This document shows positions 27,462-37,490 of a stretch of DNA of 64,000 nucleotides, piece by piece. The translations under genes and the position numbers were made by a program. The stretch lies in assembly GCA_002399785.1 (NCBI GenBank), contig DHEH01000010.1:135148-199147 (forward strand), given 5' to 3'. Each line of letters begins with the position of its first letter. The first letter of the stretch is position 1. The notes under the pieces are model-generated. The model made no database searches, was not told where the DNA came from, and worked only from the letters and a program-made list of their open reading frames with translations. The stretch comes from Caryophanales bacterium UBA4855 (GTDB lineage: Bacteria > Bacillota_I > Bacilli_A > RFN20 > CAG-826).

Positions 27462-29591
27462 TCAAACCTTAAAATTCCCTTTTTTATATCGTTTATAATA
27501 AAAATATAAATAAATTATTTGAGTTAAAATATAAATAAATAGCAAAATCAAATTCCGATAAGTAAAAACTAACGAATTATAATTATGAGAAGAAAAATCT
27601 CGTTGAATATTCAAAAAATAAAATAATAAATACGATACAAACATTGCAAAATTAATCAAACAATAAGGAAAAAGCGTTATTTTTATTGCCTTGTTTATCG
27701 ATACACCACACGATATCAATATTTTATTATTAACTTCGTTTTTATGAAATAATACATATATCAATAAATAATTTATAATAATGATTATTAATAAGGTAAT
27801 TAAAATTAAAGTAATAAATAATTGTTGCAAAATTGGCGGCAATTTAACAAATATTTTTGATGAGTAATGACCATAATTATCATAAAAAACATATTTATTC
27901 GTATTAAGGAATTTCACAAAATCGTTATTTGTTGCTTTTTTAGAAACATATTTTAAATTTATGTTACTAAAATAATGACTTCTAATCTGTTCAAAAGTTA
28001 CATCACTCACCAAGATTTCTTTATCACATAAATATTGGCTTATAACATTATTTTTAATCAATTTAATATCTTCGAAATCATCATTAAAATTTACATAATT
28101 ATTCTCATCACCTTGCATATTAACATCCTCAAAATCAAAGAAATTTATTTTTTCATTCGTATAATAATAATTTAAAGAATCGTCAATATAAAAGACATTA
28201 TCATCAATTTTATAATCAATTGTTTTGTTTTCTCTATATTCTAACGAAGTTTTAGAAATAAAACGATTGATTTGTTTATTGTCGAAAAGTTTTCTGACAT
28301 CAAAAGAATTATTGAGGGAAAAATTTTCGTTATTCCGCATTGATAATCTAACGGGTAAACCATCAGTAAATAATAATTTTTTTAAATGATCCGTAGATAA
28401 AGTTGCTTTTATTTTTTCTGTAGAATCATCAATCTCATAATCAGACAAAACATATACTCCGTCGGAATATTCAATTTTTATCTTGTCTCCAACATATTCA
28501 AAGCTATCTTGTAAATATTTAGGAACAAATATTTTATCTGCTGCAACATCATCAAAAATTAGAGATAAAGTAGGATTTGTTGCTGAATCGAGCATCAAAA
28601 AAGACCCAAATTTGTTTGAATTTTTAATTTTTATCTTTTCTTTTTCGCAAATTGTATTTGAAGACAAAACTTGTAAATCTTGAAAATTGTCAAATTTAAA
28701 TAATTCTTCATTTTGAAATCTTTTAATTGTGCAGGAATTACCAATATTTTTATTTAAATAGTCTTTATCAATTAGTTCGTTATTTTGCGTGTATTCTGTT
28801 GTAAAACCAAAAGAACAAATTGTTGCAAAACAATTTATAATTATTATTAAAATAGTTAAAAAAATGTTTTGTTTCAAAACACCAAAACAAAATTTTGGGA
28901 AAACTTTTTTATGCTTCATTCGCTTTGAATTATATTCAAAAAGATTTGATGGTAATTTGGCCTCAGAAATAATGCCTTTTTTAAGAATGATTTCATTGTT
29001 TTTAAATTCATAAATAATCTCTGCTTGATCGATTAAATGTTGATTATGAGAAGAAAATATAACAAGTTTCTTTTTGCTTATTTCAATAATTTTTGGCATT
29101 ATTTTATCAATTATTTTAATATTTAAATAATCAGTAAATTCATCTAATATCAAAACTTGTTTATCGGAATTTAAAAAGCGCTCCAAACATAAAAGCACTT
29201 TTTCACCACTACTTAAATTTTTGATCCTCTTACCATCAAAAAAAGAAACAGTAATATATTTATCATTATTTATATAATTAAATAAATTAACATTATCATT
29301 AATATTTAAATAGGATATAAGGTTTTCGTTTTGAAACAAAACAGAAATCTTATCTCTTAAAATATCGTTTTTTTCTTTTGCCGAGAATTCTTTTATATTT
29401 TTATTATCAAAAAGAATATTACCCGAAAAATCGTCATCTAACAACGAAATTATATTAAACAAAGTAGTCTTTCCACATCCATTATCTCCAACAAAGGCAA
29501 CCAACCCAATATCAGGAAGTTCTAATGAACTATTGTTGATAATCTTCTTTTTATCAAATTCTTTATTTAAATTATTTATTAATATTTTCAT
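27462..29591 (-). CDS. ABC ATPase fused to FtsX/MacB-like permease
   Basis: The 709-residue protein has an N-terminal ABC ATPase (residues 1-205) with Walker A GDNGCGKTTLFN near 34, signature LSSGEKVLLCLE near 127, Walker B VLILDEFTD and a switch His in SSHNQH. Then come a membrane helix near 236-260 (FLTILIIIINCFATICSFG), a large extracytoplasmic domain to about 595, and three C-terminal helices (to about 700). This is the MacB layout. It ends with TGA, showing that TGA is a stop in this genome. The ATG overlaps the preceding gene stop (ATGA). Lys, Asn and Asp content is high. It is likely an exporter or a peptide-resistance pump for the neighbouring secreted protein (inference). Confidence 0.85.
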   Translation of the reverse strand: MKILINNLNKEFDKKKIINNSSLELPDIGLVAFVGDNGCGKTTLFNIISLLDDDFSGNILFDNKNIKEFSAKEKNDILRDKISVLFQNENLISYLNINDNVNLFNYINNDKYITVSFFDGKRIKNLSSGEKVLLCLERFLNSDKQVLILDEFTDYLNIKIIDKIMPKIIEISKKKLVIFSSHNQHLIDQAEIIYEFKNNEIILKKGIISEAKLPSNLFEYNSKRMKHKKVFPKFCFGVLKQNIFLTILIIIINCFATICSFGFTTEYTQNNELIDKDYLNKNIGNSCTIKRFQNEELFKFDNFQDLQVLSSNTICEKEKIKIKNSNKFGSFLMLDSATNPTLSLIFDDVAADKIFVPKYLQDSFEYVGDKIKIEYSDGVYVLSDYEIDDSTEKIKATLSTDHLKKLLFTDGLPVRLSMRNNENFSLNNSFDVRKLFDNKQINRFISKTSLEYRENKTIDYKIDDNVFYIDDSLNYYYTNEKINFFDFEDVNMQGDENNYVNFNDDFEDIKLIKNNVISQYLCDKEILVSDVTFEQIRSHYFSNINLKYVSKKATNNDFVKFLNTNKYVFYDNYGHYSSKIFVKLPPILQQLFITLILITLLIIIIINYLLIYVLFHKNEVNNKILISCGVSINKAIKITLFPYCLINFAMFVSYLLFYFLNIQRDFSSHNYNSLVFTYRNLILLFIYILTQIIYLYFYYKRYKKGNFKV

Positions 29592-30970
29592 AACACTTCT
29601 TTAACGCTTAAATAATTAATTTTCTTTTTATAAACAAAAACAGATATCAACAAAGCTATTACAAAAAACAGGAGTAAACTCAAAGTAAAAATAATGCAAT
29701 GCCATCCAAAAATATAATCAGGATAACCAAAGCAATTTTTTGGGAATAAAAAATAATCTACTGAATAAAAAGAAATAGAAGCTAAAAGACAAGAAAAAAT
29801 ATTAACAATGAATGTTGCAAAATTTAAAATAAATTGACCATTTTTTGCATTTCTATTTAGAGTAAATAAGACAACCAAATCATTTTTATTTTTATAAAAA
29901 ATAACATAATTAAAAAAATATACGTAAATAATCAACACAATTATCAATATCGGTATTAAAAAATTAAAAATATTGGTTCTTACACTTTTTTCTAAATAAG
30001 TGTAAGCAATATTGTCGATTCCATTATAGACATAATATTCATCGCTTGACAAAAGTTTTCTATTTTCGTTCGAACATTTTGTGGCAAAACAATAAGGATT
30101 AATCTTTGAACTAATTTTATTAAATACATTATCGGAAACAACTAAATAATTTGGAAAATTGCTTTTTATATCGATATCTACAATTTTGAAATCATTAAAG
30201 CCAAGCAAAGAATCAAAATCAATATAAGTATCGTCAAAATATTTATTAATTTTTTCATTTAAATAATTATCGTAAAAAATCCCATCAAAATTATAATTTG
30301 TTAAATTTATAAGTTCATTGTCATTTAAAGAAATATTCGTAGAAACATAATTTTTGCTGATAGCATACGATAAGGAAATAAAATTTATTACTCCTCCAAA
30401 ATTTAATGGGTAATAATCTTTTATAACATTAAATTTAATTTTATCCAACACTTTCGAATTCAAATATACTCCTTCAGACTTATAATTTTGGAAACTTAAC
30501 GAAAATTCGATTTCACTTATATCATTACTAAAATAAAAATTTTTTTTATCGATTTTTTTAGGTTCTCCTAACGAATAAAATAAATCATTATTTACGGCAA
30601 ATTGATCTAAACCAATCGATTCGTCATCAACAAAATAAATATTAAATTTTTTCGAATAATCACTATTATGACCAAACGTCATATAAACGGAATCAATTCC
30701 TTTAGCTTTTAGTTCATTTCTTGTATTAGTATTATGGCTATATTTTTGCTCATAATCGTATTCATCATCGCCACCCAATCTTTCTATACTATTGTATTTG
30801 CATTCAAATTGATAATATTGTTCATTTTTAATAACTACTGAATTTAATAACTTATCATTATATGAATCATAACTACTAAACAAAAATAAAATTGAAAAAA
30901 CTAATATAAACATCAAAAAGAAATTTAAAAAATAAACAACAATATTTTTATTCAGAATTTTTTTACACAT
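29588..30970 (-). CDS. FtsX-like permease without ATPase
   Basis: The 460-residue membrane protein has one N-terminal helix (residues 10-32), a large extracytoplasmic region (to about 335), and three C-terminal helices (337-360, 380-405, 425-450), the FtsX/MacB permease pattern. It lacks an ATPase domain and so needs a partner, probably the stand-alone ATPase at 26841-27422 or the fused one downstream. It ends with TGA, overlapping the ATG of the next gene by ATGA. It lies 8 bases after the secreted-protein gene. The sequence is not closely like any characterised transporter I know. Confidence 0.8.
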   Translation of the reverse strand: MCKKILNKNIVVYFLNFFLMFILVFSILFLFSSYDSYNDKLLNSVVIKNEQYYQFECKYNSIERLGGDDEYDYEQKYSHNTNTRNELKAKGIDSVYMTFGHNSDYSKKFNIYFVDDESIGLDQFAVNNDLFYSLGEPKKIDKKNFYFSNDISEIEFSLSFQNYKSEGVYLNSKVLDKIKFNVIKDYYPLNFGGVINFISLSYAISKNYVSTNISLNDNELINLTNYNFDGIFYDNYLNEKINKYFDDTYIDFDSLLGFNDFKIVDIDIKSNFPNYLVVSDNVFNKISSKINPYCFATKCSNENRKLLSSDEYYVYNGIDNIAYTYLEKSVRTNIFNFLIPILIIVLIIYVYFFNYVIFYKNKNDLVVLFTLNRNAKNGQFILNFATFIVNIFSCLLASISFYSVDYFLFPKNCFGYPDYIFGWHCIIFTLSLLLFFVIALLISVFVYKKKINYLSVKEVL

Positions 30971-30978
30971 ATTAACAA

Positions 30979-31958
30979 CTAATAAAAATTATAGGTTCCA
31001 CCAACTAAAACTTTATCATTTGAATGCCGAGTAGAAGTATTGTCTGTTAAACCATCACCAACAGAAATTTTCGTTAAAAAACTTAATTGAGGCTTTATGG
31101 TCATAATTGTTGAATCACAACCAATCATTACCCAAAATAACATATTATATTGCCTATAAATACAATTATTATTCTCAATACCAGTTTCATTGTGAGATGT
31201 AGACGAAAATGTTGGTGAAAAAATATATTCTCTCCAAGTGGAACCATTACTTACTTCGTCTGAATTTTCCTCAAATGTATAAATGTTAGAAAATTCAGTA
31301 AAATATTTTTTATTATTTGAAACATCATCTCTATTGTCATTATAATAGTCGCCTAAAGAAGGATAATATTCATCTGAAAAAACATAATATGGTTCACAAC
31401 GACTAAAAACAACACTTGAAGTTATATTTTTTTGAGAAAAACAATAAGCATTATTACTCTTTGTTTTCGGATAAAAATCTATAATATTTAAGTCTTTATG
31501 TTGTCCAACATTTGATAAAGGGGCTTTAAAACTAAGCTCCGACATAATTTTTTCATTGTTTAAAACAGTATTGTTCGTTTTATCATTACAATAATCAAGA
31601 ATAGCATTTGAAGTACTCGTCCCCCAGCCAAAAAGACCAGATGAGTACGAAACATTTTTATATAAGCTTAATTTAATCTTATATGCCATATAAATGCTCT
31701 GAGGATACAAATTCAAATCATAAGGAGTTCCTTTATATTTTTCCCATATCCAGATTCGCAAGAAACTTGTAAATCAGCAAATTTCGAACCTTTATTACTA
31801 ACATATGAAGAATTAATGGTTTTTTTATAATAAATCGAACTAATACCTTCCGAAATATCTTTACTATCAAACACTTGAGAATTGATTGTTTGACCACTGC
31901 TTATTAAACATATAGATAATAGAGGTAAAACAAAAAATAAACTAATTTTTTTAGACAT
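30979..31958 (-). pseudogene. Secreted protein of unknown family, frameshifted in an A-run
   Basis: The start is the ATG at 31958 with ribosome site AAGGATTTGTT. The product begins MSKKISLFFVLPLLSICLIS, a signal peptide. The first frame ends at a TGA after about 81 codons. The second frame covers KGTPYDLNLYPQSIYMAYKI to the end at 30979 (about 250 codons) and overlaps the first. Adding one A to the A5 run (31738-31742) joins them into about 326 residues. The mature part is rich in Ser, Asn and Tyr, with scattered Cys and a C-terminal KVLVGGTYNFY. No family was recognised. It is first in the cassette, so it is either the cargo or partner of the two ABC systems. It could be a pseudogene, a phase-variable gene or a sequencing error. 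Confidence 0.68.
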
Positions 31959-31980
31959 AACAAATCCTTCTTTCAATTAT

Positions 31981-32009
31981 GTTATAGTCTTTTAATAGGA
32001 TATAATCAA
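31981..32009 (-). promoter_or_regulatory. Promoter of the secreted-protein/ABC cassette
   Basis: On the minus strand TTGATT (32009-32004), a 17-base spacer and TATAAC (31986-31981) lie about 23 bases before the cassette start codon. This suggests the cassette is transcribed apart from malQ. Confidence 0.6.
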
Positions 32010-32034
32010 CAATAAAGAAAAACTTTACAATTAG

Positions 32035-33549
32035 TTAACGATTACTTATTTTAATAATTTTTTTAAGTCTTTCAATTAAAGTTTTTTCACATCTTAAAAA
32101 TCTGGATTTATTAACTCTATAACTCCAGTTATTTGTTGATAAAGTTGATGGAAAATTCATTCTACCTTCTTTGCCAATATATAATAAATCTTGAAGAGGA
32201 ACAACGGCCACATCAGCATTATTTTGGAAATTAATATCGATAATGCCATCTAAAATAGACTTATTATCAGTTTTATTTAATAAAGGAAGTTTTACTTTTA
32301 GTAATTCTTCATTTAAAACTTTAATAAGTAATTTTCTTTGCTTTTGATCTCTTTCTATAATAAATTGCATTGTTGTTTGAGAGTCATGTGTTGCTGTGTA
32401 ACTAAAGAAATTATGAGTATAATTTGATGGTCTCCAACAATTATCTTTATTGTCATCATCAAAGCATTGCGTAACAATCTTCATTCCAGGAAAACCACAT
32501 TCATCGAACATTTTATAAAAATCATTATCCATTAAGCCAAGATCTTCAGCAACAATTGGTAAATCATGAAGTCCATCAAACAAAGCTGCACCAGGTCCTT
32601 TAACCCAATGCCCATTACGAGCAGTTTTATCTCCATAAGGAATCGAATAATAACCACTAAATCCTCTGAAATGGTCAATTCTTAATAAATCAAATAATTT
32701 TAAAGATGAAAAAATGCGATCACGATACCATTTAAAATTAGTTTCTTTTAAATAATCCCAATTCCGTAATGGATTCCCCCATAATTGTCCATCAATACTA
32801 AAACAATCTGGTGGACAACCAGCAACCGCGCAAGGTTCTCTATTGTCATTAAATTGAAATAATTGAGGATATTTATAAGCTTCCACTGAATCATAAGCGA
32901 CATAAATTGGCATATCACCCATTATTTTAATGCCTTTTTTATTAGCATATTTTCTAAGTTTAAAATACTCATTTTGCGCTTCAAATTGTGTCCATAAATA
33001 AAATAAATAATCATTTGTGTAATCGTGAATAATTTTTGCTTCAAGTTCGATAGAATAATTTCTATATTCATCATTCCGTTGATACCAAGGAGCTCCATTA
33101 TTAATTTGTTTTAAGACCATAAAAAATGCAAAATCACTAGCACCTAAGTCAGTTTTTATAAACTTTTGAAATTTAGAAATTAAGACATCAAAGCGAGAAA
33201 AAGCTAAACGCAGAATATCAATTCTATTGTTATATTGTTTTGCATAATTAACTCGATCATCAGTATCTTTTAAATCTACTTTTTGATATTCTTTTTTCTT
33301 TAGCAATCCTTGTTCGTTAAGAATATCTAAATCAATAAAATAATAATTCAAGGCGTAACTAGATGGAGATTGATAAGGCGAATCACCATAACTTGTGACA
33401 TTGAGCGGTAAAATTTGCCAAAGCCCCACCCTTGCTTTCTTTAAGAAATCTACAAAATTATAAGCTTCACTACCAAACGTACCAATTCCGTACTTTGAAG
33501 GGAGGGAAAAAACTGGTAACAAAATCCCTGCATTTCTATTTTTGTTCAT
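32035..33549 (-). CDS. malQ: 4-alpha-glucanotransferase (amylomaltase, GH77)
   Basis: The enzyme moves alpha-1,4-glucan segments between maltodextrins in the cytoplasm. The 504-residue protein starts MNKNRNAGILLPVFSLPSKY. It has the GH77 signature: RIDHFRGF near residue 287 (nucleophile Asp), VAEDLGLM near 336 (acid Glu) and ATHDSQTT near 388 (third Asp). WQILPLNVTSYGDSPYQSPS near 41 is the classic amylomaltase segment. It is divergent from the GH13 gene at 33617, and both suit uptake and storage glucan use. The start has no strong ribosome site. Confidence 0.96.
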   Translation of the reverse strand: MNKNRNAGILLPVFSLPSKYGIGTFGSEAYNFVDFLKKARVGLWQILPLNVTSYGDSPYQSPSSYALNYYFIDLDILNEQGLLKKKEYQKVDLKDTDDRVNYAKQYNNRIDILRLAFSRFDVLISKFQKFIKTDLGASDFAFFMVLKQINNGAPWYQRNDEYRNYSIELEAKIIHDYTNDYLFYLWTQFEAQNEYFKLRKYANKKGIKIMGDMPIYVAYDSVEAYKYPQLFQFNDNREPCAVAGCPPDCFSIDGQLWGNPLRNWDYLKETNFKWYRDRIFSSLKLFDLLRIDHFRGFSGYYSIPYGDKTARNGHWVKGPGAALFDGLHDLPIVAEDLGLMDNDFYKMFDECGFPGMKIVTQCFDDDNKDNCWRPSNYTHNFFSYTATHDSQTTMQFIIERDQKQRKLLIKVLNEELLKVKLPLLNKTDNKSILDGIIDINFQNNADVAVVPLQDLLYIGKEGRMNFPSTLSTNNWSYRVNKSRFLRCEKTLIERLKKIIKISNR

Positions 33550-33616
33550 AACAATATTATAAATAGTTTATTGATTTATATCATCAATTTTATAATAATA
33601 ATAAAAGGAGATTTTT

Positions 33617-34906
33617 ATGAAAACATATTTAAAAAATTCTATAATTTACCAAATTTTTCCAAGAAATTTTACAAAAAAAGGAAATTTCAAAGGAGTTGAG
33701 TCCAAACTCTCGTATTTATCTGATTTAGGAGTTAATATCATTCAAACAACCCCTATTAATCTAATTGGAAAAGTTGGTAGAAAAGGGACTTTAGGTTCTC
33801 CTTATGCAATTCAAGATTATTATCAAATAAATCCAGAATATGGTGATTTAAATGATTTAAAACATCTAATTAATGCTATACATAAATCAGGAATGAAATT
33901 TGTAATAGATATAGTTTTTAATCATACTTCTCGTGATTCGGTTTTGCTTTCAACTCATCCAGAATGGTTTTATAAAGATAATAATGGAAATTTTAGTAAT
34001 AAAGTTGGCAATTGGAGCGATGTTTTTGATCTTGATTACAATCAACCAGGTTTAATCGATTATTTATTAGAAGTTTTAGATTATTATTTATCCCTTGGGA
34101 TTGATGGTTTCCGTTTTGACGTTGCTAGTCTTATTAAAAAAGAATTCTTCATTAAATTACAACAAACTTTATTGGTTAAATATCCAAATACAATTTTAAT
34201 AGCTGAATCTGTACATCAAAGTTTCATTACTTATGTTCGTTCACTCGGATTTAATGCTCTTTCAGATTCTGAATTAATAGAATGTGGTTTTGATTTGCTT
34301 TACGAATATAATAATCGTGAATGCTTAGAAAATTACTTAAAAACAAAAGATAATTATTATTTAGGTCAATATAAATATGGTTTAAGGTACGAAGAAAATG
34401 CCAATCCAAAAGAAACTCTAAGAATTCGCGGATTAGAGAATCATGACATGCCTCGAATCTACAATTTAACTCACAATAAAAATATTATGGACAATTTATT
34501 AGCTTACTCTTTCTTTTTGAAAGGTCCTTCTTTTATATATATGGGTGAAGAAACAAAGCAAAAAAATAAGATTGAATTATTCGATAAATACTTAGTAAAT
34601 TGGCATTTTGATAAAAAGTGGTTTGCTTTATTAAAAACACTTATTTCGATTAAAAAAAATCCTACAAATCAACAATTATTAATAAGTGATGTAGATTTAA
34701 CAAAAAATGATTATCTTGTAATTAAGAATATTTTTCAAGATAAATCAAACGCTTTTGGGATATTTAATTTTAAAAATACAAATAAACCGGTTACTTCTGA
34801 ATTTTTTATAGATGGAAAATATTTGGATTTGATTTCAAATAAAATTATCGAAATTAAAAACAAAAAAATATTTACTAAACAGCCTTTAATTCTAATCAAA
34901 GCCTAA
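33617..34906 (+). CDS. GH13 alpha-glucosidase/alpha-amylase family hydrolase
   Basis: This is a cytoplasmic alpha-glucan hydrolase. The 429-residue protein starts MKTYLKNSIIYQIFPRNFTK and has no signal peptide. The four GH13 regions are visible: FVIDIVFNHTS near 95, DGFRFDVASL near 173 (nucleophile Asp), ILIAESV near 200 (acid Glu) and ENHDMPR near 274 (third Asp). It is shorter than most oligo-1,6-glucosidases and has only a small C-terminal beta domain. The ribosome site (aaaaggag) is strong. It pairs with malQ. The exact linkage specificity cannot be told from sequence. Confidence 0.9.
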   Translation: MKTYLKNSIIYQIFPRNFTKKGNFKGVESKLSYLSDLGVNIIQTTPINLIGKVGRKGTLGSPYAIQDYYQINPEYGDLNDLKHLINAIHKSGMKFVIDIVFNHTSRDSVLLSTHPEWFYKDNNGNFSNKVGNWSDVFDLDYNQPGLIDYLLEVLDYYLSLGIDGFRFDVASLIKKEFFIKLQQTLLVKYPNTILIAESVHQSFITYVRSLGFNALSDSELIECGFDLLYEYNNRECLENYLKTKDNYYLGQYKYGLRYEENANPKETLRIRGLENHDMPRIYNLTHNKNIMDNLLAYSFFLKGPSFIYMGEETKQKNKIELFDKYLVNWHFDKKWFALLKTLISIKKNPTNQQLLISDVDLTKNDYLVIKNIFQDKSNAFGIFNFKNTNKPVTSEFFIDGKYLDLISNKIIEIKNKKIFTKQPLILIKA

Positions 34907-34908
34907 TA

Positions 34909-34944
34909 AAAAGCCTTCACTTCACTCGAAGCAAAGGCTTTTTT
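34909..34944. terminator. Bidirectional terminator between the GH13 gene and ftsZ
   Basis: Arms AAAAGCCTT (34909-34917) and AAGGCTTTT (34934-34942) with inner CTTC/GAAG pairing are flanked by T-runs on both strands. It sits between two convergent genes and can serve both. Confidence 0.82.
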
Positions 34945-34949
34945 AAATA

Positions 34950-36071
34950 TTATTTATCTTCTAAGAATGAAGGAATAATGTCATCATCGTCAGACTCTTT
35001 TGCTTCTTCATTTTTCACTAAACCATCGCCATTATTTGGTTTATTTAATGTATCACTTGACTCTTTTGGTTTATTAACAAATAAATTATTATTGATTGTA
35101 TCAGTCACAGAAAAATCAATATCTTGAGCGAAACCACTAGCAATAATTGAAACTAAGATTGTATCTTCAAGTTGATCATTGATAGAAATTCCAAATTTTA
35201 AATCCATTTGGCCGCCACTCGCTTCAATAATTTTTTGAACACAAGATTGCGCATCATATAAAGAAACTTTTGGTCCAGATGTAACATGACATATTCCGCG
35301 AGTTGCGCCTTTAATTGATTGCTCAATTAATGGGCTACTTAAAGCACTGATAGCTGCATCTTCAGCTCTTTTATCACCGCTTCCTGTTCCATATCCAATC
35401 AAAGCAACACCAGAATCTTTTAAAGTTGCCTTAACATCAGCAAAATCAAGATTAATTACAGCAGGCATTAAAATTAAATCGGTGACTGTTTTAACAGATA
35501 AAGCTAGAACTTTATCAGCTTCGCTAAATGCCTGACCTAATGGTAAATTGCCAGCATTCATCAACAATTTATCGTTACTAACAACAATCAAAGAATCAAC
35601 ATTTTTCTTTAATTCATTTAAGCCTTCAACACTAAATTTAGTTCTTTTATTGCCTTCAAAAGCGAAAGGACGAGTAACAATAGCAACTGTCAAAGCACCA
35701 GCCTCTTTAGCAATTTGTCCAATAACTGGAGCAGCACCTGTTCCAGTGCCTCCACCCATACCAGCAGCAATGAAAACTAAATTTGCACCTGTAACAATAC
35801 TTTTTATATCTTCTTTGCTAGCTTCAGCAGCATCTTTTCCGACTTTTGGATCACCGCCAGCACCAAGTCCGTTGGTGATAGCTTCTCCAAGAATTAATCT
35901 ATTAGGAGCTTTGGATAAAGAAAGAGCTTGTTTATCAGTGTTTGCAACATAAAACTCAACATTGTTAATCTTTTCATCAATCATACGATTAACAGCATTA
36001 TTTCCAGCTCCACCGACTCCAATTACAATAATTCGTGCAACTGGTTCAAAACCATCTAATTCATCATTCAT
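34950..36071 (-). CDS. ftsZ: FtsZ cell-division GTPase
   Basis: FtsZ is the tubulin homologue that forms the division ring. The 373-residue protein has VIGVGGAGNNAVNRM near 16, the tubulin signature GMGGGTGTGAAPVI near 104, the T7 synergy region NLDFADVK near 207, a variable acidic linker from about 315 (KPESSDTLNKPNN) and the C-terminal peptide DIIPSFLEDK, which is the conserved tail bound by FtsA. It follows ftsA by 17 bases. Identification is firm. Confidence 0.98.
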   Translation of the reverse strand: MNDELDGFEPVARIIVIGVGGAGNNAVNRMIDEKINNVEFYVANTDKQALSLSKAPNRLILGEAITNGLGAGGDPKVGKDAAEASKEDIKSIVTGANLVFIAAGMGGGTGTGAAPVIGQIAKEAGALTVAIVTRPFAFEGNKRTKFSVEGLNELKKNVDSLIVVSNDKLLMNAGNLPLGQAFSEADKVLALSVKTVTDLILMPAVINLDFADVKATLKDSGVALIGYGTGSGDKRAEDAAISALSSPLIEQSIKGATRGICHVTSGPKVSLYDAQSCVQKIIEASGGQMDLKFGISINDQLEDTILVSIIASGFAQDIDFSVTDTINNNLFVNKPKESSDTLNKPNNGDGLVKNEEAKESDDDDIIPSFLEDK

Positions 36072-36088
36072 AAATCTTGCTCCTCAAT

Positions 36089-37339
36089 TTATAATTCATC
36101 GCTTGTTTCACTATATTTAGTGTTTCGATTCGATTTTTTTGTATCTCGTTCGAGTTCGTTAACACGCGATTTTTCTAAATCATCTAAACTTTTATAACTG
36201 CTAGCATAGCAAATTGCACCTAAACAGTTGAAGAAACTAGTCGAATCAGCCCCAATAACATTTGTTTTAATGATATCAATTGGATTTGTTTGAAAAATAC
36301 GTAATAGATAGTCTTTTAAACCATTTAATTTACTAGCTTCACCAATTAAAACAAGTGGAATTTTAGTCAAATATTCAGAATAATTAGTTCCGAGTAAAGT
36401 TTTGAGTGCATTACTTAAATTATTAGACCAATATTTTAAAAATTCAGCAACTACACCATTTAAATCTTCTTTTGTATAACCGACTTTTAAGCCAACATCG
36501 TTAGTTTTGGTCGTAATATATGGATTAAAACTATTTTTTCTAGTATCCAATCCGTAAATTTTCTTTAAATTTTCGGCCTCAGCAAATGGAATACCTAATT
36601 TAGTAGCGATGGATTCAGTCAAATCATCTCCACCTATTGAAATAAAATTAGATTCATAAACTTTTCCATTAGCAACAAAATTTAATGTTGTTGTTTTTTG
36701 TCCAATCTCAACAAGAACGTAAATTTTATATCTATAATTATTTTTCGATAAATAATAAGCGTCACCAACCGGAGCAATAACTTCTTTTTTTATTTTCAGT
36801 CCTGCATCCGAAACAGCTTTTCTTAAATCATTCATTAATTTCTTTGGTAAAGAATAAACATTAGCATTCATAGTAATCGAACTACTAATCTCACCAATTG
36901 GTGGTTCATAAAATTGTTTATTACCTTCGATTGCAAAATAATTTGGTAAAACATCGATTAATTCACTATTTACATCAGGTAATTTTTGCTTTTTAACAAG
37001 GGATAAGCAATTTACGATATCCATTTTTTCAATATGCGAATCTGGAGAAATTGTGTTTGTTTGGCTATTTGCATTAAAAATCCTTAAGCCAAAAGATGGA
37101 TAAACAAGCACTACATCATAAATATTTAATTTTATAGACTTGCTAGGATCGTCAATTCTCTTTATAAATTCAAGATCTTTAACTAAAGTATTCAAATTAA
37201 AAATTTCACCATCCTTCACGATTGTTGTTAAAGGATGGGTTAATGAATAAATGATTTGCACTTTATCTTCATCATAATATCCAACAACTAACTTATAACT
37301 TCTATTTCTTATGTCAATTACTGCAATTTCTTTTCCCAT
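36089..37339 (-). CDS. ftsA: FtsA-like actin-fold division protein
   Basis: FtsA tethers FtsZ to the membrane. The start is placed at the ATG at 37339 (MGKEIAVIDIRNRSYKLV), with AAAGAGGAT just before it, giving 416 residues. The phosphate-1 loop is diverged (DIRNRSYKLVVG). The SHS2-like 1C region follows, then phosphate-2 YVLVEIGQKTTTLNF near 202, ISIGGDDLTESIA near 228 and adenosine-binding PLVLIGEASKLNGL near 330. The expected membrane-binding C-terminal amphipathic helix is not obvious; the tail is charged (RDTKKSNRNTKYSE). Position before ftsZ decides the name. A TTGTTA-17-TATAAT motif lies at 37350-37378, which would make the leader very short. Confidence 0.86.
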   Translation of the reverse strand: MGKEIAVIDIRNRSYKLVVGYYDEDKVQIIYSLTHPLTTIVKDGEIFNLNTLVKDLEFIKRIDDPSKSIKLNIYDVVLVYPSFGLRIFNANSQTNTISPDSHIEKMDIVNCLSLVKKQKLPDVNSELIDVLPNYFAIEGNKQFYEPPIGEISSSITMNANVYSLPKKLMNDLRKAVSDAGLKIKKEVIAPVGDAYYLSKNNYRYKIYVLVEIGQKTTTLNFVANGKVYESNFISIGGDDLTESIATKLGIPFAEAENLKKIYGLDTRKNSFNPYITTKTNDVGLKVGYTKEDLNGVVAEFLKYWSNNLSNALKTLLGTNYSEYLTKIPLVLIGEASKLNGLKDYLLRIFQTNPIDIIKTNVIGADSTSFFNCLGAICYASSYKSLDDLEKSRVNELERDTKKSNRNTKYSETSDEL

Positions 37340-37435
37340 AATCCTCTTTATTATAATATTTATAAGAAATATTAACAATTACATTTATAATTATTTTCAA
37401 GTATATTTTTAGTATATATTCAGTCAATAATAAGT

Positions 37436-37469
37436 AATAAAAAGCACATACTAATTAAATAATATGTGC
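37436..37469 (-). terminator. Terminator after the small rsmH-linked gene
   Basis: On the minus strand GCACATA (37469-37463) pairs with TATGTGC (37450-37444), followed by TTTTTATTACTT. It should separate mraZ-rsmH-small protein from ftsA-ftsZ. Confidence 0.72.
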
Positions 37470-37490
37470 CTATATATTTTTTCAAAACAA

